A stretch of DNA of 64,000 bases from Pseudoalteromonas luteoviolacea (GCF_001750165.1 NZ_CP015411.1:592001-656000); one strand, 5' to 3'. Shown: positions 1 to 8,802, counted from the first letter of the stretch. Program-made: numbers and translations. The notes: generated from the sequence alone by a model not told the origin.

Positions 1-728
1 TGTTAGCGCAGTTACCTGAGTCAACTCAGGTCGCATTTGTGTTAAACCCAGCGTTGTCAGAAATGGAATTGTTAGCCAGTATTTGTGATGAACTAGATAT
101 TGAGTATGATGCGAAAGATGCAACGCTCAAGTCATTGACCGATGTGATCAAAAAACGTTTGTTAGACAATCATGAGCAAGGTGGGCACACCATGCTGATT
201 ATTGATGAAGCGCAGCACTTGGCTGCAGAAGTCTTAGAGCAGCTTCGTTTATTAACCAATTTAGAGACGGATCATAAAAAGCTATTGCAGATTGTGTTGG
301 TTGGTCAGCCTGAACTTCAGCAGTTATTGCAACGCAATGAGCTGCGCCAGTTAGCGCAACGGATCACGGCGAGGTACCACTTACTTCCGCTGACAGAGTC
401 TCAAGTATTTTCTTATATCAAGCATCGCCTCAATAAAGCTGGCTGCCAAAATCACCTCTTTAGCAATGAGTCGATTGCTTATATTCACCAAGTGACCGCA
501 GGGATCCCAAGACTGATTAATCTATTAGCAGATAGGTGCTTATTGGGGGCTTATTCTGCTCAGCAGCAAGAAGTAACCAAACACATAGCGCAACAAGCTG
601 CAAAAGAAGCGTTGCCACTTAATTTGATCCCTGAACAACAAACCAAAAAGCTCAATGTGCCGATGTTAGTGTCGGGGTGGGTGGCCGCAATGTTTGCCTG
701 CGGTTTTGGTCTTTCCTATATTTTTTAA
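1..728 (+). CDS. gspA: GspA/ExeA-type AAA ATPase, 5' end cut by window
   Basis: ATPase of the ExeA/GspA family, which with GspB helps the type II secretion secretin assemble across the cell wall. The frame is open to the left edge (codons begin at base 3), so Walker A lies outside; the GTG at 39 is only an internal codon. Visible are Walker B (LIIDEAQHL), the sensor-like VLVGQPEL, a lid segment with IPRLINLLADRC, and one hydrophobic helix at the C-terminus ending GFGLSYIF. Classical ExeA continues past this helix into a periplasmic peptidoglycan-binding domain; this protein stops there. gspB begins 10 bp downstream, so the two are co-transcribed. MshM of MSHA pilus clusters has a similar short form, but the GspB neighbour favours GspA. 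Confidence 0.8.
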   Translation, partial: LAQLPESTQVAFVLNPALSEMELLASICDELDIEYDAKDATLKSLTDVIKKRLLDNHEQGGHTMLIIDEAQHLAAEVLEQLRLLTNLETDHKKLLQIVLVGQPELQQLLQRNELRQLAQRITARYHLLPLTESQVFSYIKHRLNKAGCQNHLFSNESIAYIHQVTAGIPRLINLLADRCLLGAYSAQQQEVTKHIAQQAAKEALPLNLIPEQQTKKLNVPMLVSGWVAAMFACGFGLSYIF

Positions 729-737
729 TGGTGTGTC

Positions 738-1838
738 ATGTCTTATCTTGTTAATGCATTAAAACAATCACAACAACAATCTAAATCTGAGCAAGAGTAT
801 GTACAAGCACGTCAATCTGCACAGGTCGCATTTTATAAACGGCTGAGCTTGGGCTTAGGCGGTGGACTTATCAGTGTTTGTGCACTGAGCGCAGGGTATT
901 TTCTTGGTCAATCAGTACAATCAGCCGATAATGAACAGGCGCAAGTGGCTGTTGAGGCTGCGCCTGAGGTTGAGACAAATACAGGTGTTACAGAGACACA
1001 AGTTGTCACAAGTACGTCTGACAGTATTCAGGTAGAGCCTGAAACTACACAATCTATAGCCACACACAGTGTACCTGCAAACAGTAATATTGTTGCCAAT
1101 GCGCCTGTTATGACAAATCAATTACAGCAGCCAGTGTTAATGCAGCAGCCTATGGTGCAAAATCAAATCCATTATCAGTGGATGTCAGTACAAGTGGGCT
1201 TTGATGCCAGTGGCCGTGCTGTGTATTCTCAGCAGCTGGTCCCCGTAAATAGTCAGGGCCAAATTGTGAATGTGCCAATACAAAACCAGATGCCACAAAC
1301 TCAGCAGTTTGCGGCAACAGGGCAATTTGCTCAGCCGAATATGACCTATCCACAGCAGTCATTCACTGCGCCAAACTCTGGACAAGTTTATAATTCGGCT
1401 ATGCCTCAGCAATACACAGGTACGCAGCAAGCAAACCAATTTAATCAGCCACAAAGCCGTCAAGATAATGAGCTTGCGGGTGTATCAGATGAATTAAAAA
1501 AAGCGTTTGCAGCGGCTGTCGAAGAGACTCGTCCTACCTTTACCATAGATTCCGATGAAGAAGGTGATGTGGTTTCTAGTAGTAAAGAGACTGCACAAGC
1601 AACACCTGTTGAGCTCTTGCCGCCTAAATTGCAAAACAGTATTCCATCTTTGCGATATCAAGCCCATATTTATGCCACAGAGCCTGATAAGCGCTGGATA
1701 AAAGTGAATAATCGCGAGTTGTATGAGGGAGATAACTTGGGGGCTTTGACGATTGTAGAAATCACGCCAGAGCAAGCTTTATTTGATTTTGATGGTATTG
1801 AGTTTACCTTGAATGCTATGCAGGATTGGATCCCATAA
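738..1838 (+). CDS. gspB: General secretion pathway protein GspB
   Basis: Inner-membrane partner of the GspA ATPase in type II secretion assembly. The protein has 366 residues: a short cytoplasmic N-terminus (MSYLVNALKQSQQQ), a transmembrane helix near residues 37-57 (glycine-rich, ending AGYFLGQS), a long low-complexity periplasmic linker rich in Gln, Asn and Pro (about 60-240), and a C-terminal domain (about 290-366) with SIPSLRYQAHIYA and KWIKVN-like strands typical of the GspB C-terminal domain. The start follows the stop of the ATPase gene by 10 bp. The linker is low-complexity, so only the two ends are informative for homology. Confidence 0.82.
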   Translation: MSYLVNALKQSQQQSKSEQEYVQARQSAQVAFYKRLSLGLGGGLISVCALSAGYFLGQSVQSADNEQAQVAVEAAPEVETNTGVTETQVVTSTSDSIQVEPETTQSIATHSVPANSNIVANAPVMTNQLQQPVLMQQPMVQNQIHYQWMSVQVGFDASGRAVYSQQLVPVNSQGQIVNVPIQNQMPQTQQFAATGQFAQPNMTYPQQSFTAPNSGQVYNSAMPQQYTGTQQANQFNQPQSRQDNELAGVSDELKKAFAAAVEETRPTFTIDSDEEGDVVSSSKETAQATPVELLPPKLQNSIPSLRYQAHIYATEPDKRWIKVNNRELYEGDNLGALTIVEITPEQALFDFDGIEFTLNAMQDWIP

Positions 1839-1853
1839 CAGGCATTATTAGAA

Positions 1854-1875
1854 CTTAGCGCTTTCGGGCGCTAAG
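1854..1875. terminator. Hairpin between convergent gspB and HD-GYP genes
   Basis: CTTAGCGC and GCGCTAAG form 8-bp arms around a 6-nt loop. The hairpin overlaps the stop codon of the minus-strand HD-GYP gene and lies 16 bp after gspB. The U-tract is poor, so termination strength is uncertain. Confidence 0.45.
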
Positions 1876-3064
1876 GGAGCATAGAGTGGCGGAAAAATTT
1901 AATTAAATCTAAACCAAACTCTTCAGGTTTGACAGCAGCCTCTAATTCATCGTCGATGCGTTTATCACTCAAATCGACATCTCTCACTTCGACATGAAAC
2001 ATGTTTTTTGCGTTATAAAATACTTTTACTACAGGCTGCAGAGGAGAAGTTGGATTGCTGGCTGCAACGATACCCACTCGATGACTTTTAAGCTTAACTA
2101 AGGTGCCGACCGGATACATGCCAATACAGTGTATAAACTGGTTAAGTAGATCGCCATCAAATTGATCAGGGCAACCAGCTTTGAGCTTTTTAAATGCTTT
2201 TATGGGCGTCATACCTACCTTGTAGACTCTATCTGCGGTTAGGGCATCATAGACATCGACAATCGAAATCATACGCACATATTGTGACAATTCATCCCCT
2301 TGTTTAGCGTAAGGGTAGCCTGTACCATCAAGGCGTTCATGATGAAAGCCCGCGATTTCTGCAGCGATTTCACCCAAGCCGCTGTCTTTAACAATATCGT
2401 GACTGTATTTAGCGTGTTCACGCATGATAGCGAATTCATTTTCACTGAGCTTGTCTGGTTTTTGCAGTATTTCGTCAGGGATCTTAATTTTTCCAATATC
2501 ATGTAAAAGTGCACCGGTCGCAAGTTCTTCTATGAGTGCACGTTCAAAACCAAGGTGTTTGGCAAATATGCTCATCAAAATAGAGACGTTTAGAGAATGC
2601 TCTAAAAGATAGCCATCTTTTTCTCGGATCCGCGCGATACAGGCAAGCGCATCTTGATTTCTAAAGACAGAATCAATAAACCCAGAGGCGGTTTCTTTGA
2701 ATTCTGCGATATTTACTTTTCGACCCTCTTTGATATCAGAGAAAGCCTTTTCTTGTAGTTGCTTGGCTTGCTCATACATTTTGACGGCTTGGCCAAGTTC
2801 GGCTTCAACGGGTACGGCTTTATGCCAAGGATCAGGTTTGGCGGTTGTGGTCACTTCGTCGGTTACTTCAGGTTCAGGCTGGGATTGATCTAAAGTTTTG
2901 TCAGGATCGATTTCGACTTCTAATACACCTGAATGGATCAGGTTATTGATCCCTTTTTCATCTCTCACCCAACCCTGATTTTTGACGCGTATATGTCCGG
3001 CTTGCTTGATCACACCAACAACAAACATACCAGGTTGCAACTCTTTGATATTTATTGTTTTCAC
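1871..3064 (-). CDS. HD-GYP domain c-di-GMP phosphodiesterase (DUF3391-HD-GYP)
   Basis: Predicted cytoplasmic c-di-GMP phosphodiesterase of 397 residues. An N-terminal DUF3391-type domain (about 1-110, beginning MKTINIKELQPGMFVVGV) is followed by an HD-GYP domain. The metal and signature motifs look intact: EHSLNVS, LLHDIGK, IMREHAKYS, FHHERLDGTGYP and the following DVYDALTADR. No transmembrane segment or receiver domain is seen, so any sensory input would come through the N-terminal domain. It is convergent with gspB and divergent from the M20 peptidase gene. The family mostly controls motility and biofilm; the target here is unknown. Confidence 0.9.
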   Translation of the reverse strand: MKTINIKELQPGMFVVGVIKQAGHIRVKNQGWVRDEKGINNLIHSGVLEVEIDPDKTLDQSQPEPEVTDEVTTTAKPDPWHKAVPVEAELGQAVKMYEQAKQLQEKAFSDIKEGRKVNIAEFKETASGFIDSVFRNQDALACIARIREKDGYLLEHSLNVSILMSIFAKHLGFERALIEELATGALLHDIGKIKIPDEILQKPDKLSENEFAIMREHAKYSHDIVKDSGLGEIAAEIAGFHHERLDGTGYPYAKQGDELSQYVRMISIVDVYDALTADRVYKVGMTPIKAFKKLKAGCPDQFDGDLLNQFIHCIGMYPVGTLVKLKSHRVGIVAASNPTSPLQPVVKVFYNAKNMFHVEVRDVDLSDKRIDDELEAAVKPEEFGLDLIKFFRHSMLP

Positions 3065-3238
3065 AGTATAAAAACCCCTTGTGTAGAGTTTAAGCTTAGC
3101 AAAGGCACATCAAAATGAAAGCGTAAAAGTACACAGATTATGATCATTTTTGGTCAAAATGAGCGGCATAAATAGTTGCATTTATCACCAATTGCTTACA
3201 AGCTGGAACGACTTTTTCAATTGAATAATAATAACGTT

Positions 3239-4552
3239 ATGAAAACATTGCTCACATCAATGGCGTTTTTGTGCTGCGCACATCAAGCGGTTGCCAGTAA
3301 TTTAGAATCCACAATTAGTCAGTCGCTTCCTAAATTAGAAGCCTTGTATTTACACCTACATCAAAACCCTGAGCTTTCAATGCAAGAAAAGCAAACCGGC
3401 GCACGGTTAGCTGACGAGCTCACAGCATTGGGCTTTGAAGTCACCGAACGAGTGGGTGGCTACGGAGTCGTTGGTTTAATGAAAAATGGGGATGGGCCTA
3501 CGGTAATGATCCGAGCAGATACGGATGGATTGCCGATTATTGAGCAAACTGGAAAGCCTTATGCCTCAAAAATCCGAGTTAAAGATGCTAACAATAATCT
3601 GGTGGGGGTGATGCATGGCTGTGGGCATGATATTCATATGACCAGCTTCATTGGCGCGGCTGAGCAACTAGTCAAACGCAAACAACAGTGGCAAGGCACA
3701 TTAATGATGGTGGCGCAGCCAGCAGAAGAGGTAGGTGCTGGGGCTAAAGCAATGTTAAAAGAAGGTTTGTTTAGCAAATTTGCTAAGCCTGATCATGTGC
3801 TTGGCTTGCATGTTAGTGCATCATTACCTGCGGGAAAAGTTGCGATCTCCCCAGGTTATGCCTTAGCCAATGTTGATTCCGTAGATATAACGGTTAAGGG
3901 TCAAGGTGGTCATGGTGCCTATCCCCATACAACAATTGATCCCATCGTGTTAGCGTCACGCATTGTTCTCGGGATCCAGACCATTACCAGTCGAGAGGTC
4001 TCACCGCTTAAACCTTCGGTGATCACGGTGGGATCTATTCATGGTGGATCCAAGCACAATATTATTTCTAACGAAGTGAAGTTACAGTTGACGTTACGAT
4101 CTTACGACAGAGAAGTGAGAGATCAGCAGATAGCAGCATTAAAACGCCTTACCAAAGGCGTGGCTTTAAGCGCAGGGTTGCCACCAGAACAAGCACCGGT
4201 TGTGCATGTGCACGAGTCGGAGAGCATTCCATCAACTTATAATGCACCTGCTCTTGCTAATGCGGTAACAGCGAGTATTAAAAATGAGTTGGGTGCTGAG
4301 AATGTGGTGAAAGCAGAACCTGTGATGGCGGGTGAAGATTTTGGTCTTTACGGGCGTACAGATGATAATATTCCAATCACCATTTTTTGGTTAGGGGGCG
4401 TAGAGCCACAAGCATATGCTGATGCGCAAAAACAGGGCACTAGTTTGCCTTCATTGCATTCAAGTAAGTTTGCGCCAGATTATCCATTGGCTTTAAAAAC
4501 TGGGGTACGTGCCATGACGGCCAGTGCATTAGATCTGTTTAATCAAAAATAG
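3239..4552 (+). CDS. Exported M20-family amidohydrolase/peptidase
   Basis: Zinc aminoacylase/carboxypeptidase-type hydrolase (M20D, HipO-like) that would cleave N-acyl or peptide bonds outside the cytoplasm. I take the ATG at 3239, not the one at 3176, because it gives a clean signal peptide (MKTLLTSMAFLCCAHQAVAS). The 437-residue product has the metal motifs HGCGHDIHM, the AEEVGAG glutamate, LGLHVS near the domain boundary and a late GEDFGLYG, with the dimerisation domain (VKGQGGHGAYPH) in the middle. Length is normal for the family. The gene stands alone, facing away from the HD-GYP gene and converging with rluA 16 bp later. Substrate cannot be read from sequence. Confidence 0.85.
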   Translation: MKTLLTSMAFLCCAHQAVASNLESTISQSLPKLEALYLHLHQNPELSMQEKQTGARLADELTALGFEVTERVGGYGVVGLMKNGDGPTVMIRADTDGLPIIEQTGKPYASKIRVKDANNNLVGVMHGCGHDIHMTSFIGAAEQLVKRKQQWQGTLMMVAQPAEEVGAGAKAMLKEGLFSKFAKPDHVLGLHVSASLPAGKVAISPGYALANVDSVDITVKGQGGHGAYPHTTIDPIVLASRIVLGIQTITSREVSPLKPSVITVGSIHGGSKHNIISNEVKLQLTLRSYDREVRDQQIAALKRLTKGVALSAGLPPEQAPVVHVHESESIPSTYNAPALANAVTASIKNELGAENVVKAEPVMAGEDFGLYGRTDDNIPITIFWLGGVEPQAYADAQKQGTSLPSLHSSKFAPDYPLALKTGVRAMTASALDLFNQK

Positions 4553-4568
4553 GGAAATGTGCCAGAGC

Positions 4569-5222
4569 CTAAAAAGGATCTGGCGCATTAAATTGCATCA
4601 TCTCGCCACTGACTGGGTGGCAGATCTCCAACATTTGTGCATGTAGCTGCAAACGCTCTGCGGCTTTGAGGGCATGACCTGTCGCATATAGCCTATCACC
4701 TAGAATAACATGACCCAGTGATTGCATATGCACCCGCAGTTGGTGCGAGCGACCAGTAATGGGCGTAAGTGAAACACGTGTTGCATGTGGCTCGTATTCA
4801 AGTACTTCATAGTGGGTCAGTGATGGCTTGCCAGCCTCATGACAGACTTTTTGCTTGGGGCGATTAGGCCAATCACAGATGAGTGGCAGGTCAACTGAAC
4901 CTTCTGTGCGCTCTAGTTTGCCATGTACCCGTGCGACATAACGCTTCTTGGTTAGTCTGTCTTGAAATTGAATACTTAAAAACCGATGTGCTTCTTTGTG
5001 CATTGCTAAACACAATATGCCTGATGTCGCCATATCTAAACGGTGCACGATTTTTGCGGTTGGAAAAACACGGTTGATGCGGTTAATGACGCTGTCCGCA
5101 TGTTTTGGATCTTTGCCAGGTACTGTCAACAAGCCACTTGGTTTGTTGATCACCAACATATGCTCATCCTGATATAAGAGGCCAAGGTAGGGATCGGTTG
5201 GTGGGTTGTAATTTAAGAGCAC
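4569..5222 (-). CDS. rluA: Dual-specificity 23S rRNA/tRNA pseudouridine synthase RluA
   Basis: Converts uridine to pseudouridine at 23S rRNA position 746 and tRNA position 32 in the E. coli homologue. The 217-residue protein has the catalytic HRLDMATSG motif (Asp nucleophile), a strongly RluA-specific stretch LPLICDWPNRPKQKV, and the PITGRSHQLRVHM motif. There is no S4 domain, which separates it from RluC and RluD. In E. coli rluA lies directly downstream of rapA. Here rapA is also upstream on the same strand, but about 3.6 kb away, with a sugar module and one unknown gene in between. Confidence 0.93.
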   Translation of the reverse strand: MLLNYNPPTDPYLGLLYQDEHMLVINKPSGLLTVPGKDPKHADSVINRINRVFPTAKIVHRLDMATSGILCLAMHKEAHRFLSIQFQDRLTKKRYVARVHGKLERTEGSVDLPLICDWPNRPKQKVCHEAGKPSLTHYEVLEYEPHATRVSLTPITGRSHQLRVHMQSLGHVILGDRLYATGHALKAAERLQLHAQMLEICHPVSGEMMQFNAPDPF

Positions 5223-5291
5223 TGCAAAATTCCAAATTTGATCGAAAACGTGCGTATTCTAACTGGCTACGATCAAAAGGCCAAGTAAACC

Positions 5292-6056
5292 CTAGCTGCT
5301 TGGTACAATGGTTAATTCAATTCCAAGTGATTGGATACTTGTTTGTACATCTTGGCGTATCCCCTCATCTGTTATCACGTGATTTATCTTATGTGCAGGC
5401 ACAATCTGGTAGGTTTTGGTTTTATCAAGTTTATCATGGGGGCCCATTAAAACGGTGCGATCGGCTTGTTCAATGGTTGCACGTAATACTTCAGCTTCTT
5501 CAAGGTAGTTGACGCAAAAACCGTGTTTGGCGTGAAATGCACAGATCCCCATAAAAACAATATCAAAGCGGATCTGTTTGAGCATTTCAATTGCACTGTG
5601 GCCCACGGTACGCATAGCTGGTTTAAACATTTTACCGCCAATTTGGATCACGTTTACCTGAGGTTGTTGCATGAGATCCTGAACAATGAGTGGGCAGCCT
5701 GTGACAACGGTTAAAGGTAAATTAGCGGGTAAATTTTGTGCGAGGTAGCGGCACGTTTCGCCAGAATCTATGACGATGGTTTGTCCCGCTTCTAGCATAT
5801 TAAGTGCGGGTTCCAAAAAGCGCTTTTTTGAGGGATCTGGCGTGTTTAATCGGTCAAAATAATCAGGTGTCTCTTCTTGCATCACCAAAGCACCGCCATG
5901 AACACGGTTTAACAGTTTTAATTCACCTAGCTTGTTGAGATCTCGCCTGATCGTGTCTTCACTAACAGCCAGTGATTTAGCCAACTCCACAGATGTGATC
6001 CTGCCATGCAGATTAAGTTGTTCTAAGATCAATTGATGTCGTTCCGCCAATAGCAT
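5292..6056 (-). CDS. DeoR-family transcriptional repressor
   Basis: Sugar-phosphate-responsive repressor type, 254 residues from the ATG at 6056. That start has an AGGAA Shine-Dalgarno sequence, and MLLAERHQLILEQL is the usual DeoR opening; the upstream in-frame ATG at 6137 would lie inside the operator array. The N-terminal winged helix (VELAKSLAVSEDTIRRDLNKL) is the DeoR signature, followed by the DeoR C-terminal sensor (DSGETCRYLAQNL, IQIGGKMF, DIVFMGICAFHAKHGFCV). It is divergent from a HAD phosphatase and a SemiSWEET-like gene, with repeated TTGC operators between, so it probably represses them and itself. The effector is likely a phosphorylated sugar, by family analogy only. Confidence 0.88.
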   Translation of the reverse strand: MLLAERHQLILEQLNLHGRITSVELAKSLAVSEDTIRRDLNKLGELKLLNRVHGGALVMQEETPDYFDRLNTPDPSKKRFLEPALNMLEAGQTIVIDSGETCRYLAQNLPANLPLTVVTGCPLIVQDLMQQPQVNVIQIGGKMFKPAMRTVGHSAIEMLKQIRFDIVFMGICAFHAKHGFCVNYLEEAEVLRATIEQADRTVLMGPHDKLDKTKTYQIVPAHKINHVITDEGIRQDVQTSIQSLGIELTIVPSS

Positions 6057-6177
6057 TTTGCATGTTCCTGCGTTTTTTTGCCGAATTTTACTTGATCTTA
6101 TCGGGATCGCAAGCGTATTATTTGCATGATATTGCATTTTTTTGCGCTTTTAAGTTTCTATTTGCATTTTATTGCCT
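6057..6177. promoter_or_regulatory. Direct-repeat operator array, TTGC on a 10-bp period
   Basis: The divergent region holds seven same-direction TTGC cores. Five lie on one 10-bp register at 6122, 6132, 6142, 6162 and 6172, each within (A/T)TTGC followed by A, G or C, and the slot at 6152 is degenerate. Two more cores at 6058 and 6078 are 20 bp apart beside the deoR start. Spacing by one helical turn places all sites on one DNA face, as expected for a repressor binding tandem direct repeats. The likely binder is the adjacent DeoR protein (inference). Confidence 0.6.
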
Positions 6178-6195
6178 GTTTTTAAGGAGGGAAAT

Positions 6196-6849
6196 ATGGA
6201 GTCTTACTGTAATTTGTCTAAGTATAAAGGTGCTATTTTTGATATGGATGGCACACTTGTCGATTCTGATACCGCCATTGCCAAAGCCATTGCACCTTGG
6301 TGTAAAATGCATCAACTCGATATTGAGCAAGTATTAATAGATGGCCGGGGAGTCCGCTTCGAAGATTATGTAAAGCAATACTTGCCACATTTAGATCTTC
6401 ATCAGGAAGTTAAGCACTTGGAAGGTGCTGAGGCTGCTTTTGCGAAGTATGTTGAAGAGATTACAGGGGCACAGGCCTTCCTGACTCATTTACAGCAGTT
6501 GAACTTACCGTGGGCGTTAGCGACTTCAGCGGATCGTGATAATGCATTGAAGAGGATGCAAACATGCCACCTACCTATACCCACGCATTTAATCGGGGCG
6601 GAAGACGTCCAACAAGGTAAACCAGATCCAGAGCCTTTCACCGCGGCTGCAAATAAGCTGGGCTTGCCCTGTCGAGAATGTGTGGTGTTTGAAGACTCAG
6701 ATGCTGGCGTACAAGGAGCATTATCTGCCGGGTGTGACGTGGTGGTAGTCGGACGGTTCTGTCAGCTATCACATCCCAATATTGTTGCCAGAATAAATGA
6801 CTATACAAACTGGAATGCGAGGCTTTTGCTAGGGAGGCAAGCATGTTGA
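6196..6849 (+). CDS. HAD-family sugar-phosphate phosphatase (YfbT/HxpA-like)
   Basis: Haloacid-dehalogenase-fold phosphatase of 217 residues, start chosen at 6196 behind a very strong AAGGAGGG site. Motif I FDMDGTLVDSD carries the nucleophilic and acid/base aspartates. A small helical cap (about 25-90) marks subclass I, motif II is ATSAD, motif III is the lysine in QQGKPDPEPF, and motif IV is VVFEDSDAGV. The closest remembered relatives dephosphorylate hexose or deoxyhexose phosphates in the cytoplasm. It overlaps the SemiSWEET-like gene by 7 bp and faces the DeoR gene, which suggests release of free sugar from a sugar phosphate for export or recycling. Exact substrate unknown. Confidence 0.82.
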   Translation: MESYCNLSKYKGAIFDMDGTLVDSDTAIAKAIAPWCKMHQLDIEQVLIDGRGVRFEDYVKQYLPHLDLHQEVKHLEGAEAAFAKYVEEITGAQAFLTHLQQLNLPWALATSADRDNALKRMQTCHLPIPTHLIGAEDVQQGKPDPEPFTAAANKLGLPCRECVVFEDSDAGVQGALSAGCDVVVVGRFCQLSHPNIVARINDYTNWNARLLLGRQAC

Positions 6850-7130
6850 GAGTCACTTGGACACACTTTTTGATGAGTGATGAGCGTTATTGGGATATGG
6901 CAGGTGTATTATTTGGTGGTATTGGCGCATTTGCGTTACTTGGTCAACTACTGAGTGAGTTGAATCGTGATGGTGAGAGTACTTTATCGATGAGCTTTTT
7001 ATTTGGCTATGTCGTCGTATTTCTGTTTTGGTTACTGTACGGTTTGAGGTTTAAACGTCCTGCAATTATTTGGACTAATGCCATTTGCTTAGGATTGCAA
7101 TCGATAATCGCTTTAGTGGTTTTAAGTTAA
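6843..7130 (+). CDS. SemiSWEET/PQ-loop-like small membrane protein
   Basis: A 95-residue integral membrane protein that looks like a bacterial SemiSWEET half-transporter. It has three hydrophobic stretches (about 19-37, 48-66, 72-94), matching the three-helix bundle that dimerises to move sugars by facilitated diffusion. Helix 1 ends GIGAFALLGQLL, where the family normally has Pro-Gln, so the PQ motif is changed to GQ. The helix 2 end FLFWLLYGL and the following RPAIIWTNA match the usual WLIYGL...P...N pattern. It overlaps the sugar phosphatase gene, so translation is probably coupled. The assignment rests on pattern recognition in a short protein. Confidence 0.62.
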   Translation: MLRVTWTHFLMSDERYWDMAGVLFGGIGAFALLGQLLSELNRDGESTLSMSFLFGYVVVFLFWLLYGLRFKRPAIIWTNAICLGLQSIIALVVLS

Positions 7131-7157
7131 AAAAGGGGCAAGTAACGCCCCACTTAG

Positions 7158-8645
7158 TTATTGAGCAACTGGGTATGGCCCTGCCTCATGAGTAAATTTG
7201 AATATCGCTTGTTTACCTATTGAACAATTTTCACCCGGTTGATATTGACAGACTGAAAGTCCATCTCTCTCAAATTGCGTTATCTCAAAAATGCTTTCCT
7301 GTTGGTTAATGAATGTGTGTAATTTACCTTCTATAAAGGAAAAGGTGCCTGTACCTTCCGGTGAGGTCACTTGATTAACTAGATCACCGTTCTCGTCTGG
7401 TAAACGACTAAATAGATATGGGTGGCTTTGACCTTGGTACTCTAAGTTCATAGTCGTGACTGAAAAGATATTTCTAGAAAAATCTTTTATGCCAAATGCT
7501 TCGTCATACTCAACTTTTAGTATCCATTTACCTTGAAATTTTAACGGGCCTTGTGGATAAAACTCTGAATTATAATGGTAAGCAATGTAGAGTGTATTGC
7601 CTTTTTTAGCGAGCAGCTCATAAAAGAATTCACAACTAACATAACAGCTATTGTCGGGACAATTAAGTACAGTTCCTTGCTCTGGATGATCTAGCTTTTC
7701 TCTAACAAGTTGATTTAGGTGGTTGAGCTTCCATTTTGAGGCTGTGTTGGCAACGCTCGCAACTGCAATTTGGTCTGAGTAGTAGTCATGAAAGCGACCA
7801 TTAGACTTGCGCCATTGGCCAACAATTTGTTCGTAAGTGAGTGCAATATCCTGCTTTTCAATCATGTAGCCAGTGATCCACTTTGCTTGCTTGGATTTTT
7901 TATTTACCTGTTTTGCAACAAAGCGCAGTCCAATATCATCAATATTCTCTAATACGCGAATAACCAATTTCACGTTTTGTTCGTTGTGATGGTAGTGAAG
8001 AACAAGTTTTTTTCCTTTCAGTTTCCATGTTAAGTCACTTTGTGTGTCATCCCAATGATTGACTGTACCTTTACCGTTTTCATGAAAAGTCACTGAAACT
8101 GAGCTATTACCTCTAAACCAAGGTGTGTCTGCATGTGTGACTTCATCAATATTAGCGATTTCCCAAGTTGTATCGACCAGCTGTGTCTGCCACTTTTTCA
8201 GTTGTCGTTGTTTTACTAAAACTCCTTGGCTTGGGAGTGTATAGGTCTGTACAACCATTTGTGCTTCTTTATGCCAAACTTGCATATGCTGTGTGTATTC
8301 ATTGGGTTCTTGCGTGTTGGGATTAAAGCTCAGCCCTATTAATTGGTGAATATGAGTCTCATTCTCTGACATCGGTATTTGATATCGAGTTTGCGGCTGA
8401 GAGAAGTCTGCCATTATCTGTTGCTGGGACTGCCATTGCCACTGGGCAGAAACTTTAAAATCATCAGCCACAATGACTTGGTTATTAGGCTTGAAGTTCA
8501 ATTTGTAGACTTGGTCAACGTCAGTACCAATTAAAAAATAGTTGCCTTGTGGGGAAGGTATGTTCGAAGCGTATAACTTTGTGCAGATTATCGTTAACAA
8601 AAAGATATTCAGCGCCAAGAGGAGATTTACTTTTTTTATTTTCAT
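7158..8645 (-). CDS. Exported protein of unknown function
   Basis: I do not recognise this 495-residue protein. Residues 1-27 form a signal peptide or N-terminal anchor (basic MKIKK, hydrophobic core LLLALNIFLLTIICT, then LYASN), so it is exported. The rest is rich in Trp, Gln and Asn with alternating short strands, such as the QWQWQSQQQ area and the repeated theme of W(Q/K) followed by charged residues. That suggests a beta-rich periplasmic protein. Cysteines in the last third (NCPDNSCYVSC and two near the C-terminus) could make disulfides. It lies between the sugar module and rapA, separated from rapA by a strong hairpin, so it has its own transcript. Confidence 0.7.
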   Translation of the reverse strand: MKIKKVNLLLALNIFLLTIICTKLYASNIPSPQGNYFLIGTDVDQVYKLNFKPNNQVIVADDFKVSAQWQWQSQQQIMADFSQPQTRYQIPMSENETHIHQLIGLSFNPNTQEPNEYTQHMQVWHKEAQMVVQTYTLPSQGVLVKQRQLKKWQTQLVDTTWEIANIDEVTHADTPWFRGNSSVSVTFHENGKGTVNHWDDTQSDLTWKLKGKKLVLHYHHNEQNVKLVIRVLENIDDIGLRFVAKQVNKKSKQAKWITGYMIEKQDIALTYEQIVGQWRKSNGRFHDYYSDQIAVASVANTASKWKLNHLNQLVREKLDHPEQGTVLNCPDNSCYVSCEFFYELLAKKGNTLYIAYHYNSEFYPQGPLKFQGKWILKVEYDEAFGIKDFSRNIFSVTTMNLEYQGQSHPYLFSRLPDENGDLVNQVTSPEGTGTFSFIEGKLHTFINQQESIFEITQFERDGLSVCQYQPGENCSIGKQAIFKFTHEAGPYPVAQ

Positions 8646-8766
8646 TATCGTTTCCTTGATTGATTAAATCTTAACCACGCTATCAAGGAGGAGATATATT
8701 TACAAGAACTAAGAATATAATATGAAATTAATAATTAAAAATCAGAAAAAGTAGTGATAGAATAGT

Positions 8767-8802
8767 AAGTATGCAATAAAAATGTCTTTTTATTGCATAC
8801 TT
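8767..8802 (-). terminator. 16-bp perfect hairpin downstream of rapA
   Basis: AAGTATGCAATAAAAA and its exact reverse complement form 16-bp arms around a TGTC loop, 12 bp after the rapA stop. The arms themselves carry the A and U runs. This is the probable rapA terminator and may also insulate the next gene. Confidence 0.6.

Noticed and set aside
5198..5512. Plus-strand frame between rluA and the DeoR gene
   Set aside because: It overlaps both real genes in antisense and has no ribosome site.
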